Assembly: GCA_019914995.1 (NCBI GenBank) | Contig: CM034129.1 | Span: 3,733,725 to 3,797,724, forward strand | Origin: Acanthochlamys bracteata | Lineage: Eukaryota; Streptophyta; Magnoliopsida; Pandanales; Velloziaceae | DNA length: 64,000 nucleotides | Reading direction: 5' to 3' | Shown: one piece after another, positions 25,831-38,129 of the stretch | Layout of the letters: every line of letters begins with the position of its first letter | Position numbering within the stretch: position 1 is the stretch's first letter | Position numbers and translations under genes: made by a program | Notes under the pieces: generated by a model | What the model was told of the DNA's origin: nothing | The model's database searches: none | The model's input: the letters and a program-made list of their open reading frames with translations, nothing else

Positions 25831-27306
25831 TTTATACCTTGTTGTATATCGCCTATGAGCTTGTGGTCCTTTACGCAACATTATGAAGGGAATGTCAACC
25901 AAATTTTCGTATCTTTCAAGTTTTTTATTTGATCTGAAGGCATATCTATATCTTCTATTATTCTATTGGAATATATTCTCTTTCATCAAATACTGGAAGT
26001 GTTTGTCAGTGTGCCTAATTACTTTCAGTAGCTGCAAATGGGTGAAATAGCAGTGGTCATCGCTTTTACTCTCCCAATGTGATTTAACTTTAGATCTTAC
26101 ATGAAGTCCCTTTGTTGATATAAGCTCTTTTGAATAGTGACGGTCATATGTCATTGCGTATGGGTATTAGATTCCTCTATCATGTTATTCTTACTTCATC
26201 CATTGTCACAGCATCAAATTTCATGATATATTTATTCTGTGAAAGTCAAACTGCGTTTTATGACAATCAAGCTGGTCTTGGACAGGCTTGTGATGGAAAT
26301 GTTATGTTTAATGCATCTACTTTAGAATTTCTCATTCATGTTAACTGTTTCTGAGCTTACGAAATGGTTTGGAGCAACTGCTTTGACAGGTAGTATCCTT
26401 ATTAGTTAAGGAGCACTTTACATTCCATATTTATGTTTCAATTTAATTTATTCAATTTGATTCTAAGAAGATAAAAGTTGATTGCTCTATCTGTATAGTT
26501 CTCACTTAAATGGGAGTCTGAGTAGTTGCCATTTCGTGCACATATAACTTTCAATCAGCTCTATGGTTTTGGATGTCCAGGTATTTATCTGAGTTCAATG
26601 TAATGATTCTTCTATTTGGTTGTGTTTGGTTATTTACGGTTCGAGATGTGTATCTTTAGGATAGCAACATGTCTATGTGAATGATGTAAAGAAGCTTGTA
26701 TTATAGCATCAATATGTATTAAGACGGCCATTTTCTATTATTTCTTGCATCTTTGTGAAGGCCAGGGATACAGTATCTAATTGAGTGCAAATGTAAGCGT
26801 AAACCTACTATATGGTTCATATTATTCTACTGCTGTTCGGAATTGGTACATGTAAACGAACACAAGGATTTTAGAAGCCACAACCGTAGTCCATACATCA
26901 ATATGACAACTTACAAATTTGCCATAAGAATCATTTGAGTAGTAGTAGTACTACTATATTCAGACTGTGTCCTACTCTGTGCACTGTGCAGCATAAGTTG
27001 TACTCCACAGCCCTGAATTGCACTTGGAAATCCTTGGATAGTTCATGGTTGTCTAGATTTTGACATGACATAGTAACCCTGGTGCCAACTGCTTGAGGCT
27101 CAGTGTCTGTAATGTTCTGGGGACTGAACCTTTCAGCAGAAAGAAGGAAAATTAAAGTGTTGAACAAGACATGTATATACAAAATGGAGATATGTATTGA
27201 GATAGGAAGACATTAAATGGTTACCAGTACAGTACTCCAGTGTTATACTTCATTAGCATATAATTAACTCATTCTTCCATGCAGGAAAGTAGACATGTTG
27301 CTAGCT

Positions 27307-27560
27307 TGAGTTGAGAAGAGATAGATCTAGCATGCGAGACAAAAGTCACCAAGAGTAGCCAAGGATACTGCCTCTAAATCGGCTTCAAGGTTCTCTATGA
27401 GATGGTATTCGAGTAGAAAACCTTAATAAATCAGTTAACAGATTAGAGGCAAGTCATCCTGTGCTATCATAAAAACCCTTTATCCTCATGCAAAGGCCTG
27501 TCTTCTTCCATTTACTTTTTCTATCTTTGAGTTGCATGGTTATGATCTCAATGCAACTAT
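27307..27560. repeat. Diverged direct repeat, copy 2
   Basis: Second copy of the repeat at 25601-25830, in the same orientation about 1.7 kb away, with an extra segment in its middle. Confidence 0.65.
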
Positions 27561-29163
27561 CTATAGTGGCTCCAAAAGCGTACCATAGTTATCTTGTGAT
27601 TTTATCTGATCAAAATCCCATTGCAAATATGCTCGACATAAAGTTCCTTTCATTAGTTTTTAATTTCCATTGTCTGAATTTCCTACATTTGTCTTGGATT
27701 ATATTCTATCTGCCCAAAGGGTCACCTGTATAAAACATGTCGTGAATAGCATCATAGAACACGATCACCTATACAGAAGGAACTTTGCCTTCTTAGGCTC
27801 CCAAAGGCCAGAAGCTATGAACATGGATGCCGAGTGCATGGTCTGACATTCCCTAAATCGGATCGACTAGGGATACTTTTCCGATACGTACCGCTGACTA
27901 CCGAAAGTCTTCGACACAGTGGCAAGATGCTGATGTTTGTTCTCTCCCAACTGTGTTCGACTTGTGTGAATAATTATCAAGTGGCATGAATACTTTTTAG
28001 CAAGATAGTACTCCATGCATGGTTGGAGGGTTTCCCTACTTCCTACATAACGTACTCCTCATAAGTGCCTTAATTGTTTCTCAACCCCTTGGGCGGTCAG
28101 GGTAAGGGACGTAAAAGTCGCTTAACGATCATTAATGTTGCTTTACTCTTGACCCAATTCCAACCTTAAGATGTGTTTCGCACTTCCAAAAGTAGACAGA
28201 CATCAACAATATTCGGAAACAAATCCGCTAAAGCATCAAACGGCATTGACCAAAAGCATTTAATTTTCGGTTCCAGTACCACCAATATCATTAGCAGTGA
28301 AATAAGCAATTCAGGTTGAAGGTGTAAGGCATACTAGGGCTAATTATAACATTTTTTTATTTCTTGAAGAAAAAAAACCGAGTTTCACATTTTACATCCT
28401 TATAAAAAATTTATAATTTATTTTCTAACGCACGTCTCAAAAAGTTAATCTAATCTCGTCCTTGTATAACAACAATTCCCTACCTTTGTGCAACGTACCG
28501 AGCGTTGGTCTGCCATGATGATGCCATGTGCAAACTGTTCACCGTACAATAATCGGGCTAAGTATAAATGCTAACAGGCTTTTCCGGCCCATTTAAGAGT
28601 AAACGCGCTGAGCTGGAAAATACTAAATTTTAAAAAACTTATTTTAAGTATTTATAAAAGTAGATCTGATTTTTTTATAAATACTTACATATATATATAA
28701 TTAATTTATTTATATATTTTATATACTCAAATTTTAAAAAATTGTTTTAAACCTGTAAAAATTGATTAAAACTAAATCGAATGGAGTCGGAACTTGCCGC
28801 ACAACCCATTTCACTCAATACGTTGCTTCGAATTTTTGCGACTCAGTCGAGTTCCTTCTTCTCGGGTCCACGTTTAATTACAGCCACTATCAAGCACCAT
28901 TCTCTCACTCGCTTATCTCAAAATTTCTGCGACGCCTTCTTACTCGCAAATAACTTTGTTTGGATTCAACTTCTACATACGTGACATGTGGAAATTGGTT
29001 ATGATGTCGCTAATATTTGCGATAGGAGCTGAGCCAGGAAGAAAAGCGTGAGACAGGGATAGCTCAGGATTTCTTCATTCCTATTCTCGTCTCGGTCTCT
29101 GTTGTTGAGTTGGAGATTACGATCGAAGAAAAAATTGAAATTGAAGGATTTGGTGAATAATTC

Positions 29164-32100
29164 ATGGCGGGAGTTGCTACATCGAGCTTAGAGACGGATC
29201 TGGATAGGCCTAACATCGAAGATTATCTTCCTTCTGAATCAATCCAACAAACACCAGCCAAACTACACCTGTGCGATGGAATTTCGTCCATTCGTTTCTC
29301 TTCGATTTTACCTTTTTCTATTCTTCGTTTTAATTTCGTAGAAATTGCTTCTCTCTGATGGATTGATTTCATGATCAGAAGGGACTTGTTGGATATATCG
29401 CCTACGCTTGCTGAGGCCGCCGGCGCCATCGTTGATGTAAGATTCTGTTTATAAGAGATTTTCTCGTTTTTCTGTGGTCTTATATACATGGTTTCATAAA
29501 ATTTTTTATAAGAAATGTCAAATTTGGACCTTTTTTGTTGAATAATTTGTTCTGAGTTCTGTTTATTCAATTTACTTAAATAAGTTTGATACTGATTTTA
29601 AGTTGTATTTTGCAGGATTCCTTCACTAGATGCTTTAAATCAAATCCACCTGAGCCCTGGAATTGGAATTTCTACCTCTTTCCACTATGGTGCTTAGGTG
29701 TGGTAGTTAGATATGGGATCCTTTTTCCTGTCAGGTGACAGATGCTTCTCTCATCAATCATTTATTAACTTGCTGTCATTTCATGTAAGTTTCTAGGATC
29801 AGATACTTTGCAATAGTTTCCCATGTTGTTGGTTAGAACAGAAGCCTGCTACCAGATATGTTTGGTTCTTTTTGAGGATTTTTGGTATTTGAATAACTAT
29901 TTACAAGCTTTCTGCTTGTGGAAGATAGAGAGGAAAACATATATATTTGTTGTTTTTCTCCCTCCACCTTCTGGTATCTATTACTGTATCCATATTTTGA
30001 TGCGTCTCAATATTTGAGCTCCTTCAACTTTTTTTTATAATATGGCAGATTGGCACTTTTGGCAGTGGGATGGATAATATTTTTTGCTACTTTCTTTCCC
30101 ATACGCTTCATCCTCAAAGGCGAGAATAAGTGGAGGCCTAAAATAGAGGTCTGCATTTGACCACAGTTTCCTTTAGACTAGTTCCAGTGACATGATCAAT
30201 TATAGTGGGAGTACTCAGAACCACTCAATTATGTTGGATTTGCTTTTGCAATTTGAAACTAGGAGTATTTACTCTACCCAAATTCTGTTCATTCCATAAA
30301 AGTGATTATTTTGAACACTTTATGCTTTCTATTCAGCATTTTGCTCGTATGATGGGAAATGAACTCTACTTGAACCGTATGCTCCTTATAAACTTTTAAG
30401 GATGTCACACTTGCATTAGGTTAGTGTACATTAATGGGTTCCATCAAAATAACTTAAGAGAAGGTATTTTCTCAACTAGTAAATTCTCCTCAAGCAAAAT
30501 TTTTGAAATTTGTTTAGCTTGCTTGTGTTCAATCTGCTGCAAACTTAGGATTAGCTCTGAAAGCTTATGACCTAAACTATGTGAATAGAAAGAAACAATC
30601 TCAATTGCTTGCCAAGTTTTCCATCTGGCAAAAGTATCACACTGTGGTTTGAAATAAACACTAGATTGTTGAGAGGATCTGTAAGATTTGCTCACCTTTG
30701 CTTTGCATGGATCCAGAGAAAGCTTGTGGAGTTTATCTGTGGGGCCTTTGTTGCTTCATGGACTGGAGTTGTAAAGTATCATGGACCTCGTCCCAGCATG
30801 CGTCCGCATCAGGTTCTTTACATTAATTTTAGTAATGGTTTGACCTCATGGAGTAGCTCAATCTTGCTCGCATGTTATCATCTTTGACAGGTTTTTGTTG
30901 CCAATCACACTTCAATGATCGACTTTATCATTTTAGAGCAGATGACAGCATTTGCTGTGATAATGCAGAAGCATCCAGGATGGGTTGGTAGGTACATGTG
31001 CATCCTCGTTCACGTTTCAGTTAGTGTATTGCCCCTGGTCTTAGTTCAAATTTGTTTCTCTAATAGGATTTATCCAGAAGCAGATTTTGGAAAGCGTAGG
31101 ATGCATTTGGTTCAATCGCACAGAATCCAAGGATCGTGTTGTTGTAGCAAGAAGGTGAGGACTACCTCTTCGGTTGCATGCAGGCTTAACTTCCTTACTT
31201 ATATAAAATCATCTTTCTTGCTTCCCTATTGTAGGATAAGGGACCATGTTCAAGGGGTGAATAACAATCCTCTTCTTATATTTCCAGAAGGGACTTGTGT
31301 AAACAATCAGTACACTGTCATGTTCAAAAAGGTCTGCACCATGAAAGCCCAAGATAAGGTTCTAGTGTCAATGATCAATGTTTTTGTTTTTACTTTCTCT
31401 CAATCAATTCTGTCTATTTGTATTTATGGAATAGGGTGCTTTCGAACTTGACTGTGCCGTCTGCCCTATTGCAATCAAGTACAACAAAATCTTCGTGGAT
31501 GCCTTTTGGAACAGTAAAAAGTAAGAGCTTCATGGATGCCTTTAGAACAGTGTAAAAGTTAATGCAATAGATACTATGTTATACTCTTTTGAAGCTTTCT
31601 TCTTTCTCTGATATATCTAGTAGGATGCTGCAACATTAATTGGCAGAAGTATATCTTGGTGATCTTCTTGATACGGGTCTTTCTAAAAGTGCTCTACTTT
31701 TCCTATATATCTTGAATATATTGAGGTCTCATGGGATATCTGATTTTCAAAAGATTAGTACTAATTGCTAGATAGAGCCCTTTCATGCTGCAAGCAACTA
31801 TTATTTTTACTCCATTTTTTACATTGCTGGGGGTAAACTCGCGACGCTCCATATGTATATACTAATTGCTAGATATCGTTTTTAATGACGTGGTCTTGGT
31901 TTTCTAGAATTAGTTAAACTTCCTTACTATGTTACATTAGGTTAGCTGTGACAGGGATGAGAACTACTGAAAGTGTTAAGAATGACTTGGCTGACCCAGT
32001 GGAGTTCCTTCTTCTATCTAGCCCCACATGGTTTTTAAGTTTAGTTTACTTTATGTCCTGCACTGGATTTGGGAAATATCTGCTTTAGGCAAATTTGGGA

Positions 32101-32789
32101 GTATCTTGCTTATGCACAGTGTTGAACAGGCAGTCTTTCACAATGCATCTAGTTCGTCTCATGACTTCGTGGGCTGTCGTCTGTGATGTCTGGTATTTGG
32201 AGCCTCAGTATATAAGACCAGGGGAGTCTCCTATTGAATTTGCAGAAAGGTAAAAACTTATTTTTTCTTAATTTGCGGGAAAGTAAATTTAATGAAATTA
32301 TGGGTGGTAATTTTTGTGATTGATCTTTAGAATAAGAGACATGATTGCTGCTCGAGCTGGTCTGAGGAAAGTTCCCTGGGATGGTTACCTGAAATACTAT
32401 AGGCCAAGTCCGAGGCTCACCGAAAAGAAGTATGAAATCCAACTTTAACCTTTTCTCCCTTAAAAGACTAATGACTGTTTCTTTGTTGTGATCTGGAGTA
32501 TCATAAATGAATAACAAAATCCTGTCTAATGAGGTATTATATTCTAAGCCAAAATTACATATTAACTGATAGATCTGTTAACTTTAGTGCAAGGCAATAT
32601 TCCACGTTTAAGGATGTGGCTTCCAGAAAGGAACGACTACGTAGTTATATCTGAGAAACATCTTTCACTATGTGCATTTTTACTTTTTCGCATAATCCGA
32701 AGCCCTTGTGTTTCAGAATTAAGTATATGCTTTCTTGCAGGCAACAAGTATTTGCAGAATCAGTATTGCAGAGGCTCGAGGACAGGTAA
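29164..32789 (+). CDS. GPAT9: Glycerol-3-phosphate acyltransferase 9 (ER)
   Basis: Twelve exons join in frame: 29164-29270, 29379-29436, 29616-29734, 30049-30148, 30717-30812, 30891-30987, 31067-31154, 31235-31331, 31435-31520, 32130-32249, 32331-32429 and 32741-32789, giving 371 residues (Arabidopsis GPAT9 is about 376). GPAT9 makes lysophosphatidate from glycerol-3-phosphate and acyl-CoA, the first step of glycerolipid and oil assembly in the ER. Hydrophobic segments lie at about 75-118. Acyltransferase blocks are present: NHTSMID (165-171), GCIWFNR (204-210), FPEGT (238-242) and VCPIAIKYN (263-271). The exon 1 donor, CT|GTGCGA, is weak by consensus. It was chosen because it restores the conserved LRDLLDISPTL junction. 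No lesion was found. Confidence 0.95.
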
Positions 32790-33299
32790 AAAGCCGGATT
32801 GCATACTGCAGGAACTATTGACAAGAGCCTCGCTACTGATGCCTGTTCTTGTTTGCAGCATTTAGAAATAATTCTTCTGGTTAAAATTTCAATTGTAGGA
32901 ACATGCTGTACATATTTCTAATCGATTTCTTTTTTCGTTTGATAAAATTGCTTATTCCACCGCTGTTAATAGACCCTTTCACCTTGTTGTGGTTGTATAG
33001 CTTTTCTTTAATCTTTTCCAGTTTCTCCTGAATGGGAGCAGGAGAAGCTCCTGCCACTTCTATAGCAAGCAACAATACACCAAAGTCCTTAAAACCGTTA
33101 TAACATTTCCCTGTTGGCTTTCAGAAGCGCTATTGTGTGCAAGGGATATAAAAAAGAAGCTATTATGGTTTTGCCAAGGCTTGAGAGTTCAGCAATCAAG
33201 TCATGAGCAAATAACATGGTGCAAATTCTACTGATAAGACCAAGCCAAATTCTACAGATAAGACCAAGCACTCTCAGAGTAACAGATACCTTTTTCTCC
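32790..33299. other. Convergent 3' region of GPAT9 and SEN2
   Basis: No gene seen. The genes on each side end here on opposite strands, so it holds their two 3' UTRs and terminators. Confidence 0.6.
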
Positions 33300-34043
33300 T
33301 TAGTCAGCTCCCTGGCTTAGGACCTCACGGTTTTGCTCCGGCATCCATCGCCGGATGACCCGTTCTTCAACTTTGTACATCTCGAGGCATGAAATGGTAC
33401 TTGCATCACAACCTGCTCCGTTAATGTAGAGAGCTAATAGCGTCTTAGCAACACTTCCACATAACCTTAGCTTACCTTCTAGGTCAACCCAAGTGTTTAG
33501 CTCCCCATCTCTTGAACAACCTTCACCTTGGACACCAGGGGGCAAAACAAGCACAGCGTACTCAGAGTGCACTAAAGCAGGATGGTGCCGGTAAGCAACA
33601 AAGTTTGTTCCGTATTGCGTCGTTGGGCACACCACCCAGTTCTTCGACCGGAGATGAGCGTAACTCTTGTACAGCAACGGAAATGAATTATCCTTGGACT
33701 TAAAAAGAGTCCACAACTCTTGTGCACTCATAGGCTTCTCTTTTCCATCTAATACTGCTATGCTACGCAAAGCATGGCACAAGTAGAATGCCTCCTCTGG
33801 GCCAAACTGGTACCATATTGTATTAGCGTCAACGTTATTTATCTGCTTGCCGAAACAAGTCTGCTCTAGCAGGTGAGCGATGGCTGGATCAGAAGCAAAG
33901 AGAACGTTGCAGCCGGAAAGGATTGCCATTGCTTTTGATTCGATCAGAGATGACCCGAGCCTTGCAACAATCTTCGACATCGGGTTGGCCTTTGCAATCT
34001 CTTCGAAACCTTTTCCTTTCCATCTGGCACTGAATTGTTCCAT
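33300..34043 (-). CDS. SEN2: tRNA-splicing endonuclease catalytic subunit SEN2
   Basis: A single coding exon of 247 residues. Sen2 cuts the 5' splice site of intron-containing pre-tRNAs within the Sen2/Sen34/Sen54/Sen15 complex. The C-terminal endonuclease fold is clear: the Tyr at 151 (YGTNFVAY), the His at 159 (LVHSEY) and the Lys at 200 (GSVAKTLL) make up the expected catalytic triad. The conserved tail EERVIRRWMPEQNRE is present. The N-terminal ARWKGKG motif matches plant SEN2 proteins. The start at 34043 was taken because it precedes ARWKGKG directly. The sequence just upstream, TTTGCAG, looks like an acceptor, so a 5' UTR intron is likely. Whether it corresponds to SEN1/SEN2 naming in Arabidopsis is uncertain. 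Confidence 0.93.
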   Translation of the reverse strand: MEQFSARWKGKGFEEIAKANPMSKIVARLGSSLIESKAMAILSGCNVLFASDPAIAHLLEQTCFGKQINNVDANTIWYQFGPEEAFYLCHALRSIAVLDGKEKPMSAQELWTLFKSKDNSFPLLYKSYAHLRSKNWVVCPTTQYGTNFVAYRHHPALVHSEYAVLVLPPGVQGEGCSRDGELNTWVDLEGKLRLCGSVAKTLLALYINGAGCDASTISCLEMYKVEERVIRRWMPEQNREVLSQGAD

Positions 34044-34278
34044 TCTTAAGATAACCTGCAAATAAAATCAACAGAGAAATGCGCACAATCTATGAGACAA
34101 TTCATCGAACACCTGACATGCTCTATGCAACGAATAAAGGGGGGGGGAAGGGGTTGGCGGGGTGACTCTTTACTAAAATCATCACCATAATTACACTTTA
34201 AAACTTCCTTAAAAAATAGCTTTTGGTTACATAAGCCTTACCAGTCCGCCCGTCCGTAATCCATGTGACGGGCAACTA

Positions 34279-34878
34279 TCAGCAGATCAAACTAGACAAA
34301 TATAAAAAAATAATGGACAACAACGGTCGCGGTGCGGCGACGGCGGAGGATCGGAGCCGGATCCGTTTCTCTGCAGTCATCTGACCTCCGTCGTTAACTT
34401 CCACGTCAGTAGCTACGCTGACGTTATGCCTTCTGCCGTACGACTTGACGAACCGGTAACGGAACGCCGAGGTTACCGTCAGTCTCACCGCTACTGTGCT
34501 ATTCTTCAACGCAGATTTCCAACGGTACGATATCGACGCCGGAGAAACTTTCGTTGCCGTTTTCTCCAACCCTTGATGGAAAGCGGGGACTACTGCTGGT
34601 GGGCCTAGTGAAGGCCCAGTAGGGCTCAAAGAAAGGGATAGTAGTAACTGGTCGTGGAAGATAGACAGATGCCTGTTCTTGTTCTTGATTTGGAGGGTAA
34701 GGTTACCGGTGCTGGTAGCGATACCGGTAAGGTTACTGTTTGCCGGAAGGGAGAGAGAGGTTAAGTAGTAGCGTGGTGGAAGTGGACGGTAAATTAACCA
34801 GAGAAGGAACCCGGTGAGACCACTGGAGATGATGAAGCCTATGCAGCAACGACAACAACGGCCACCGGAGTTTGACAT
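34279..34878 (-). CDS. NDR1/HIN1-like (LEA_2) membrane protein, copy 1
   Basis: An intronless 199-residue frame starting MSNSGG at 34878. A Cys-rich juxtamembrane segment (CCRCC) precedes one hydrophobic segment at about 13-28 (FIISSGLTGFLLWLIY) and the motif YRPLPPRYYLTSLSLP typical of the NHL family. The rest is a LEA_2-type beta-rich extracytosolic domain with a possible N-glycosylation site (NLT). The C-terminus is hydrophobic (PLLSIIFLYLSSLI), compatible with a GPI signal or second membrane segment. Members are plasma-membrane proteins linked to pathogen and stress responses; the role of this one is unknown. It has the same orientation as SEN2 with only 235 bases between them. Confidence 0.82.
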   Translation of the reverse strand: MSNSGGRCCRCCIGFIISSGLTGFLLWLIYRPLPPRYYLTSLSLPANSNLTGIATSTGNLTLQIKNKNRHLSIFHDQLLLSLSLSPTGPSLGPPAVVPAFHQGLEKTATKVSPASISYRWKSALKNSTVAVRLTVTSAFRYRFVKSYGRRHNVSVATDVEVNDGGQMTAEKRIRLRSSAVAAPRPLLSIIFLYLSSLIC

Positions 34879-35769
34879 TGCGAACACAAACAGAGAGTTG
34901 TGTCTTGCTTCGAAAGTGTTCGTGAAGGACTATAAAAGTAGTAGTAGAGAGTGTTGTTCACAATTTGAACGCGGACATGGGAATTGCAAGGAAAGAACTT
35001 ATAGGGGCGATAGATGTCAGGTTAGGTACTGTAACTGTGTTCATGTCAATTTCAAACTCGAAGATTTCACATCTACAAACACTTAGCATGAATGGTTTGA
35101 TCTTTGTAGGCACTTGTATATACTCCTAAATGATAGCATTGCTAGCGCTACATTTCTGACTCTATTTAGATGCTGACTTAATTATTTGCAAACTCGTTGC
35201 GATCACTTAATTATTTAAAATTGGAAGAAGCAGCTGGCTCAACTCAAGTTGTAGTATCTTTAATTATTTAAAAACTCTTTTATTTTTTGAGGAAACGATC
35301 AGATAGCATAGTCGCTGTTTGGCTGTGAAGCCCGAAAAAAGTACAAAATAAAAAATTAGATGTTCGAATATTACAGCTTTAAGCTATTTTAGGGTGCTTT
35401 CAATAGTTATATTTAAGAAAGCATCTCACAGATGCTTTCGAAGAAAAGCACCGCGACGGCTTTTCTGCCTACTCTGAGAAAAGGCTATACTGTTCATAAT
35501 AACTTTGTAAAATTACGACATTATATAAGCTATTTTACCGCATCCATTTCACCTCATCTTTTCATTTCTTTCTCCTTCGTTCTGCGCCGCTCTACTCTGC
35601 AAACCCTAGTTCTCGATCGATCTTGATCTTCGACGCCGATAATCTTTTCATCTCCGACAGCCAACAGAGTTTATTTTCTCCGTCTCATACAGCTGAAAAG
35701 ACAAACATTTCTCCGTCTCGACACCGACGCCGGAGAGTATTAATCTAGCGGGACCCATTGTTCCCATTA
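34879..35769. other. Spacer
   Basis: No supported gene. It is the upstream region of the NHL gene on one side and the truncated end of the lectin-kinase pseudogene on the other. A segment near 35,300-35,470 has MITE-like low complexity. Confidence 0.5.
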
Positions 35770-37015
35770 TTCTGACAACATGGGTAGTTTATGGATCAGT
35801 GCCCTGATCGTATAATCTAGCGAGACTGAAATTCTCAAATTTCGCATTGAGTTTTCCATCAAGCAAGACGCTTCCGGCTTTCATGTCCCTGTGAATCACC
35901 ACTTGCTCGTAGTCTTCGTGCAGATAGAACAGAGCTGAAGCTACTGAATTTGATTATTTGAAGCCTTTTGTTCCAATCCAGCAGCTCACTTTCTCTGAAC
36001 AAGAATTTATCTACACTGCCGTTGTGCATGAAATCGTAGACTAGGAGAAGCCCTCCTTGCCGACGACAGTATTCGAGGAGTTGGACAAGATTGCGATGCC
36101 GGAGTTTACCTAAACTAGCAACTTCAACGATGAAGGCTTTTCTCGCCTTGCCGTGATTCATATGAAACTCGCTTCACGGCAACTTTGATTTTTGAACCAG
36201 ACAAGACAACTTTGTAAACTTTACCGAATCTTCCAATATACAGCAGTGCTTCGTCGTCGAAACCTTTCGTCGCCGTGAACAAGTCCTTGTAGGAAATCCT
36301 CTGAGGACTGAACTCGAGTTCCCAGTCATCCAACACTTCAGCAAACTTCTTCTTCCTTGTTATGATCCATACTGTAACGCCGACGCAGGAGTATTAATAT
36401 AGCTGCAACTAACGGAAGCCACATTGCTAATGTTTTAGTTTGGTCGCTCGACGTTTTCGAAATATTCGGCAGGTCAGGCAAGTCATGAATGTTCAGTAGC
36501 GGGCTTCCTTGCCTACTGAAAAACTCCAACCGAGTACACAATGGTACGAATCAATCAATTTGGTGGCTGCAGAGAAACCGACGTATATTTCTTCAAGCAC
36601 GATGTCTGAGAGATTGAGGATCACCGACATTAGTGACTTCTCCGGTACTGGTTTGCTAGAGCTTGCAAGAATTTTTTAGTCGGAGAAAGAACGAAAGTGA
36701 ATCCCTTGCCGCTGCTGCCAAGGACTTTGGGCACTAAAGCAAATACGAAAGTTGTCGAAAAACTTGAAACAGTAACATAGTCGCCACCGGAAATTGAGAA
36801 AAAAAGAGTTAGATAAACTGGAGTAGAGAGAATGCGTGGCCTTTCTGATGTGTTTAGGAGTTTATTAGAACTAAAACACCGTCAGGCGAAATCAGTGCTT
36901 CTCTGTCGATGGTCAAGTTTGATCCAAGGAAACCATTGAAGATAAAATCTTCATTCTTAGTTGCTCTTCCAAGGTTGAAGAAGATGGTGACGGTAGTAGT
37001 TTTGAGATTTTTCAT
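35770..37015 (-). pseudogene. L-type lectin receptor kinase pseudogene
   Basis: An intronless remnant with matching pieces in successive frames. The legume-lectin start reads DFIFNGFLGSNLTIDREAL (about 36936), then VSSFSTTFVFALVPKV. The stem reads FSRQGSPLLNIHDLPDLP (about 36510), followed by a hydrophobic membrane segment. The kinase reads FSPQRISYKDLFTATKGFDD, IGRFGKVYK, the VAVKRVS lysine region, [10 protein letters not shown] and [15 protein letters not shown]. In-frame stops follow VLVLINS near 36,870, and frameshifts occur in the membrane region, after SYESRQG near 36,170 and after RLQII near 35,960. The usual DFG is NFS (KFENFSLARLY), so it would be catalytically dead even if read through. 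The homology ends soon after DQGTDP near 35,770, so the C-lobe is missing. Confidence 0.88.
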
Positions 37016-37815
37016 TACTGATGACAGCTCTGGATTGATCTAAGCTAGTTTGTCGGAGCTATAGAATTAAACTACAACTTGTTTTTTAATGTCAACAACC
37101 ATGAACTTAGAAAAATATGGATAGAAAAAAGTGTGTGCTTGAAATTACTTTACAATATTTTTAATTTTAATTTTTTGTTTCTGTTTTATAATAAATTTAT
37201 ATAAAGTTTATTATTAATTATTTTTATTATTTTAAAATTTAAAAAATTAACATTTATCTTTTTAAAAAATTTTAAAATAATTTTTTATACAAAAAAATTA
37301 CTTTTAGAAATCAATCCTAAATAATTCTCATAGATTAAAAAAATTACTAATTTATCGTAATAATACTAAATTTATAAAATAATATAAAACTTTTTAAATA
37401 ATTATTTAAATATATTTTTCAAATTTAATATTATAATAATAATTATATAATTAATATTATTTAAATTAATTATTGATTGATATTAATAATATAATTTGTT
37501 AATAAATTTATAATATTGATATAAGTAATTATTTATATGATTTTTATATAATAAAATTATTAAATTTTAAAAAAATAAATAATATATAAAAAAGAATTAA
37601 AAATTTATTTAAATATTTTTCAACATAAAATTATTTTTACAGCAAAATTCTACTGTCACTTACAACACTCTAGATTTATTTTAAAAGTACAAAAATTTCG
37701 GGCGGCACGTTCAAACGGTGCCATAATATTATGCCGTTACTCTGAACATACAAATGGATAGCAAACTACTGCATGGTAGTTCACTGATCTCTACACAAAT
37801 CTCAACCATCCTAAA

Positions 37816-38091
37816 CTACTCTCCCTGCTTAATGACAGTCTTGCCCTTCTTTTCCGAAACCTGACCGTAACAACTGTCACAATGGCAACAACGTCCATTT
37901 GGTGGAGCTTGCTGTTCCAAACCAAAATCTTATACCTCACCACTGTCATCAGGGCAATCTTCACCTCTGCCGATCCATTCACTACTGCCGCCTTCGATTT
38001 GCTGACCAAACTGTTCCACCACCGGCATCCTTGATTTCTCCAGCCAACTTATTCCCATGGCCGGATCAAAGGTGGGGCATGCAGTGGCCAT
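37816..38091 (-). other. Unrecognised small frame, stop-interrupted
   Basis: From the ATG at 38091 a frame begins MATACPTFDPAMGISW and runs 53 codons to a TAA at 37930-37932. The same frame then continues past the stop with a Cys-rich stretch (GRCCHCDSCYGQ) to a TAG at 37816. The island is clearly richer in GC than its surroundings. I do not recognise the family. It could be a decayed exon or chance. Confidence 0.25.
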
Positions 38092-38129
38092 GGCCTCCAC
38101 AAGATTTCTGCAAAATTTTCTTCTTCTAG

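Larger units (their letters stand above)
25051..29163. other. 4.1-kb spacer with diverged repeats
   Basis: No supported gene. It holds two related segments in direct orientation (25601-25830 and 27307-27560) and a stretch of more even base composition at about 27,740-28,200 that looks like a fragment of an unidentified mobile element. The GPAT9 5' leader lies in the last few hundred bases. Two short overlapping frames at 28762-28984 have no family features. Confidence 0.5.

Noticed and set aside
28762-28984. Two overlapping + strand frames upstream of GPAT9
   Set aside because: They look like leader or promoter DNA read by chance; the conserved GPAT9 start is at 29164.
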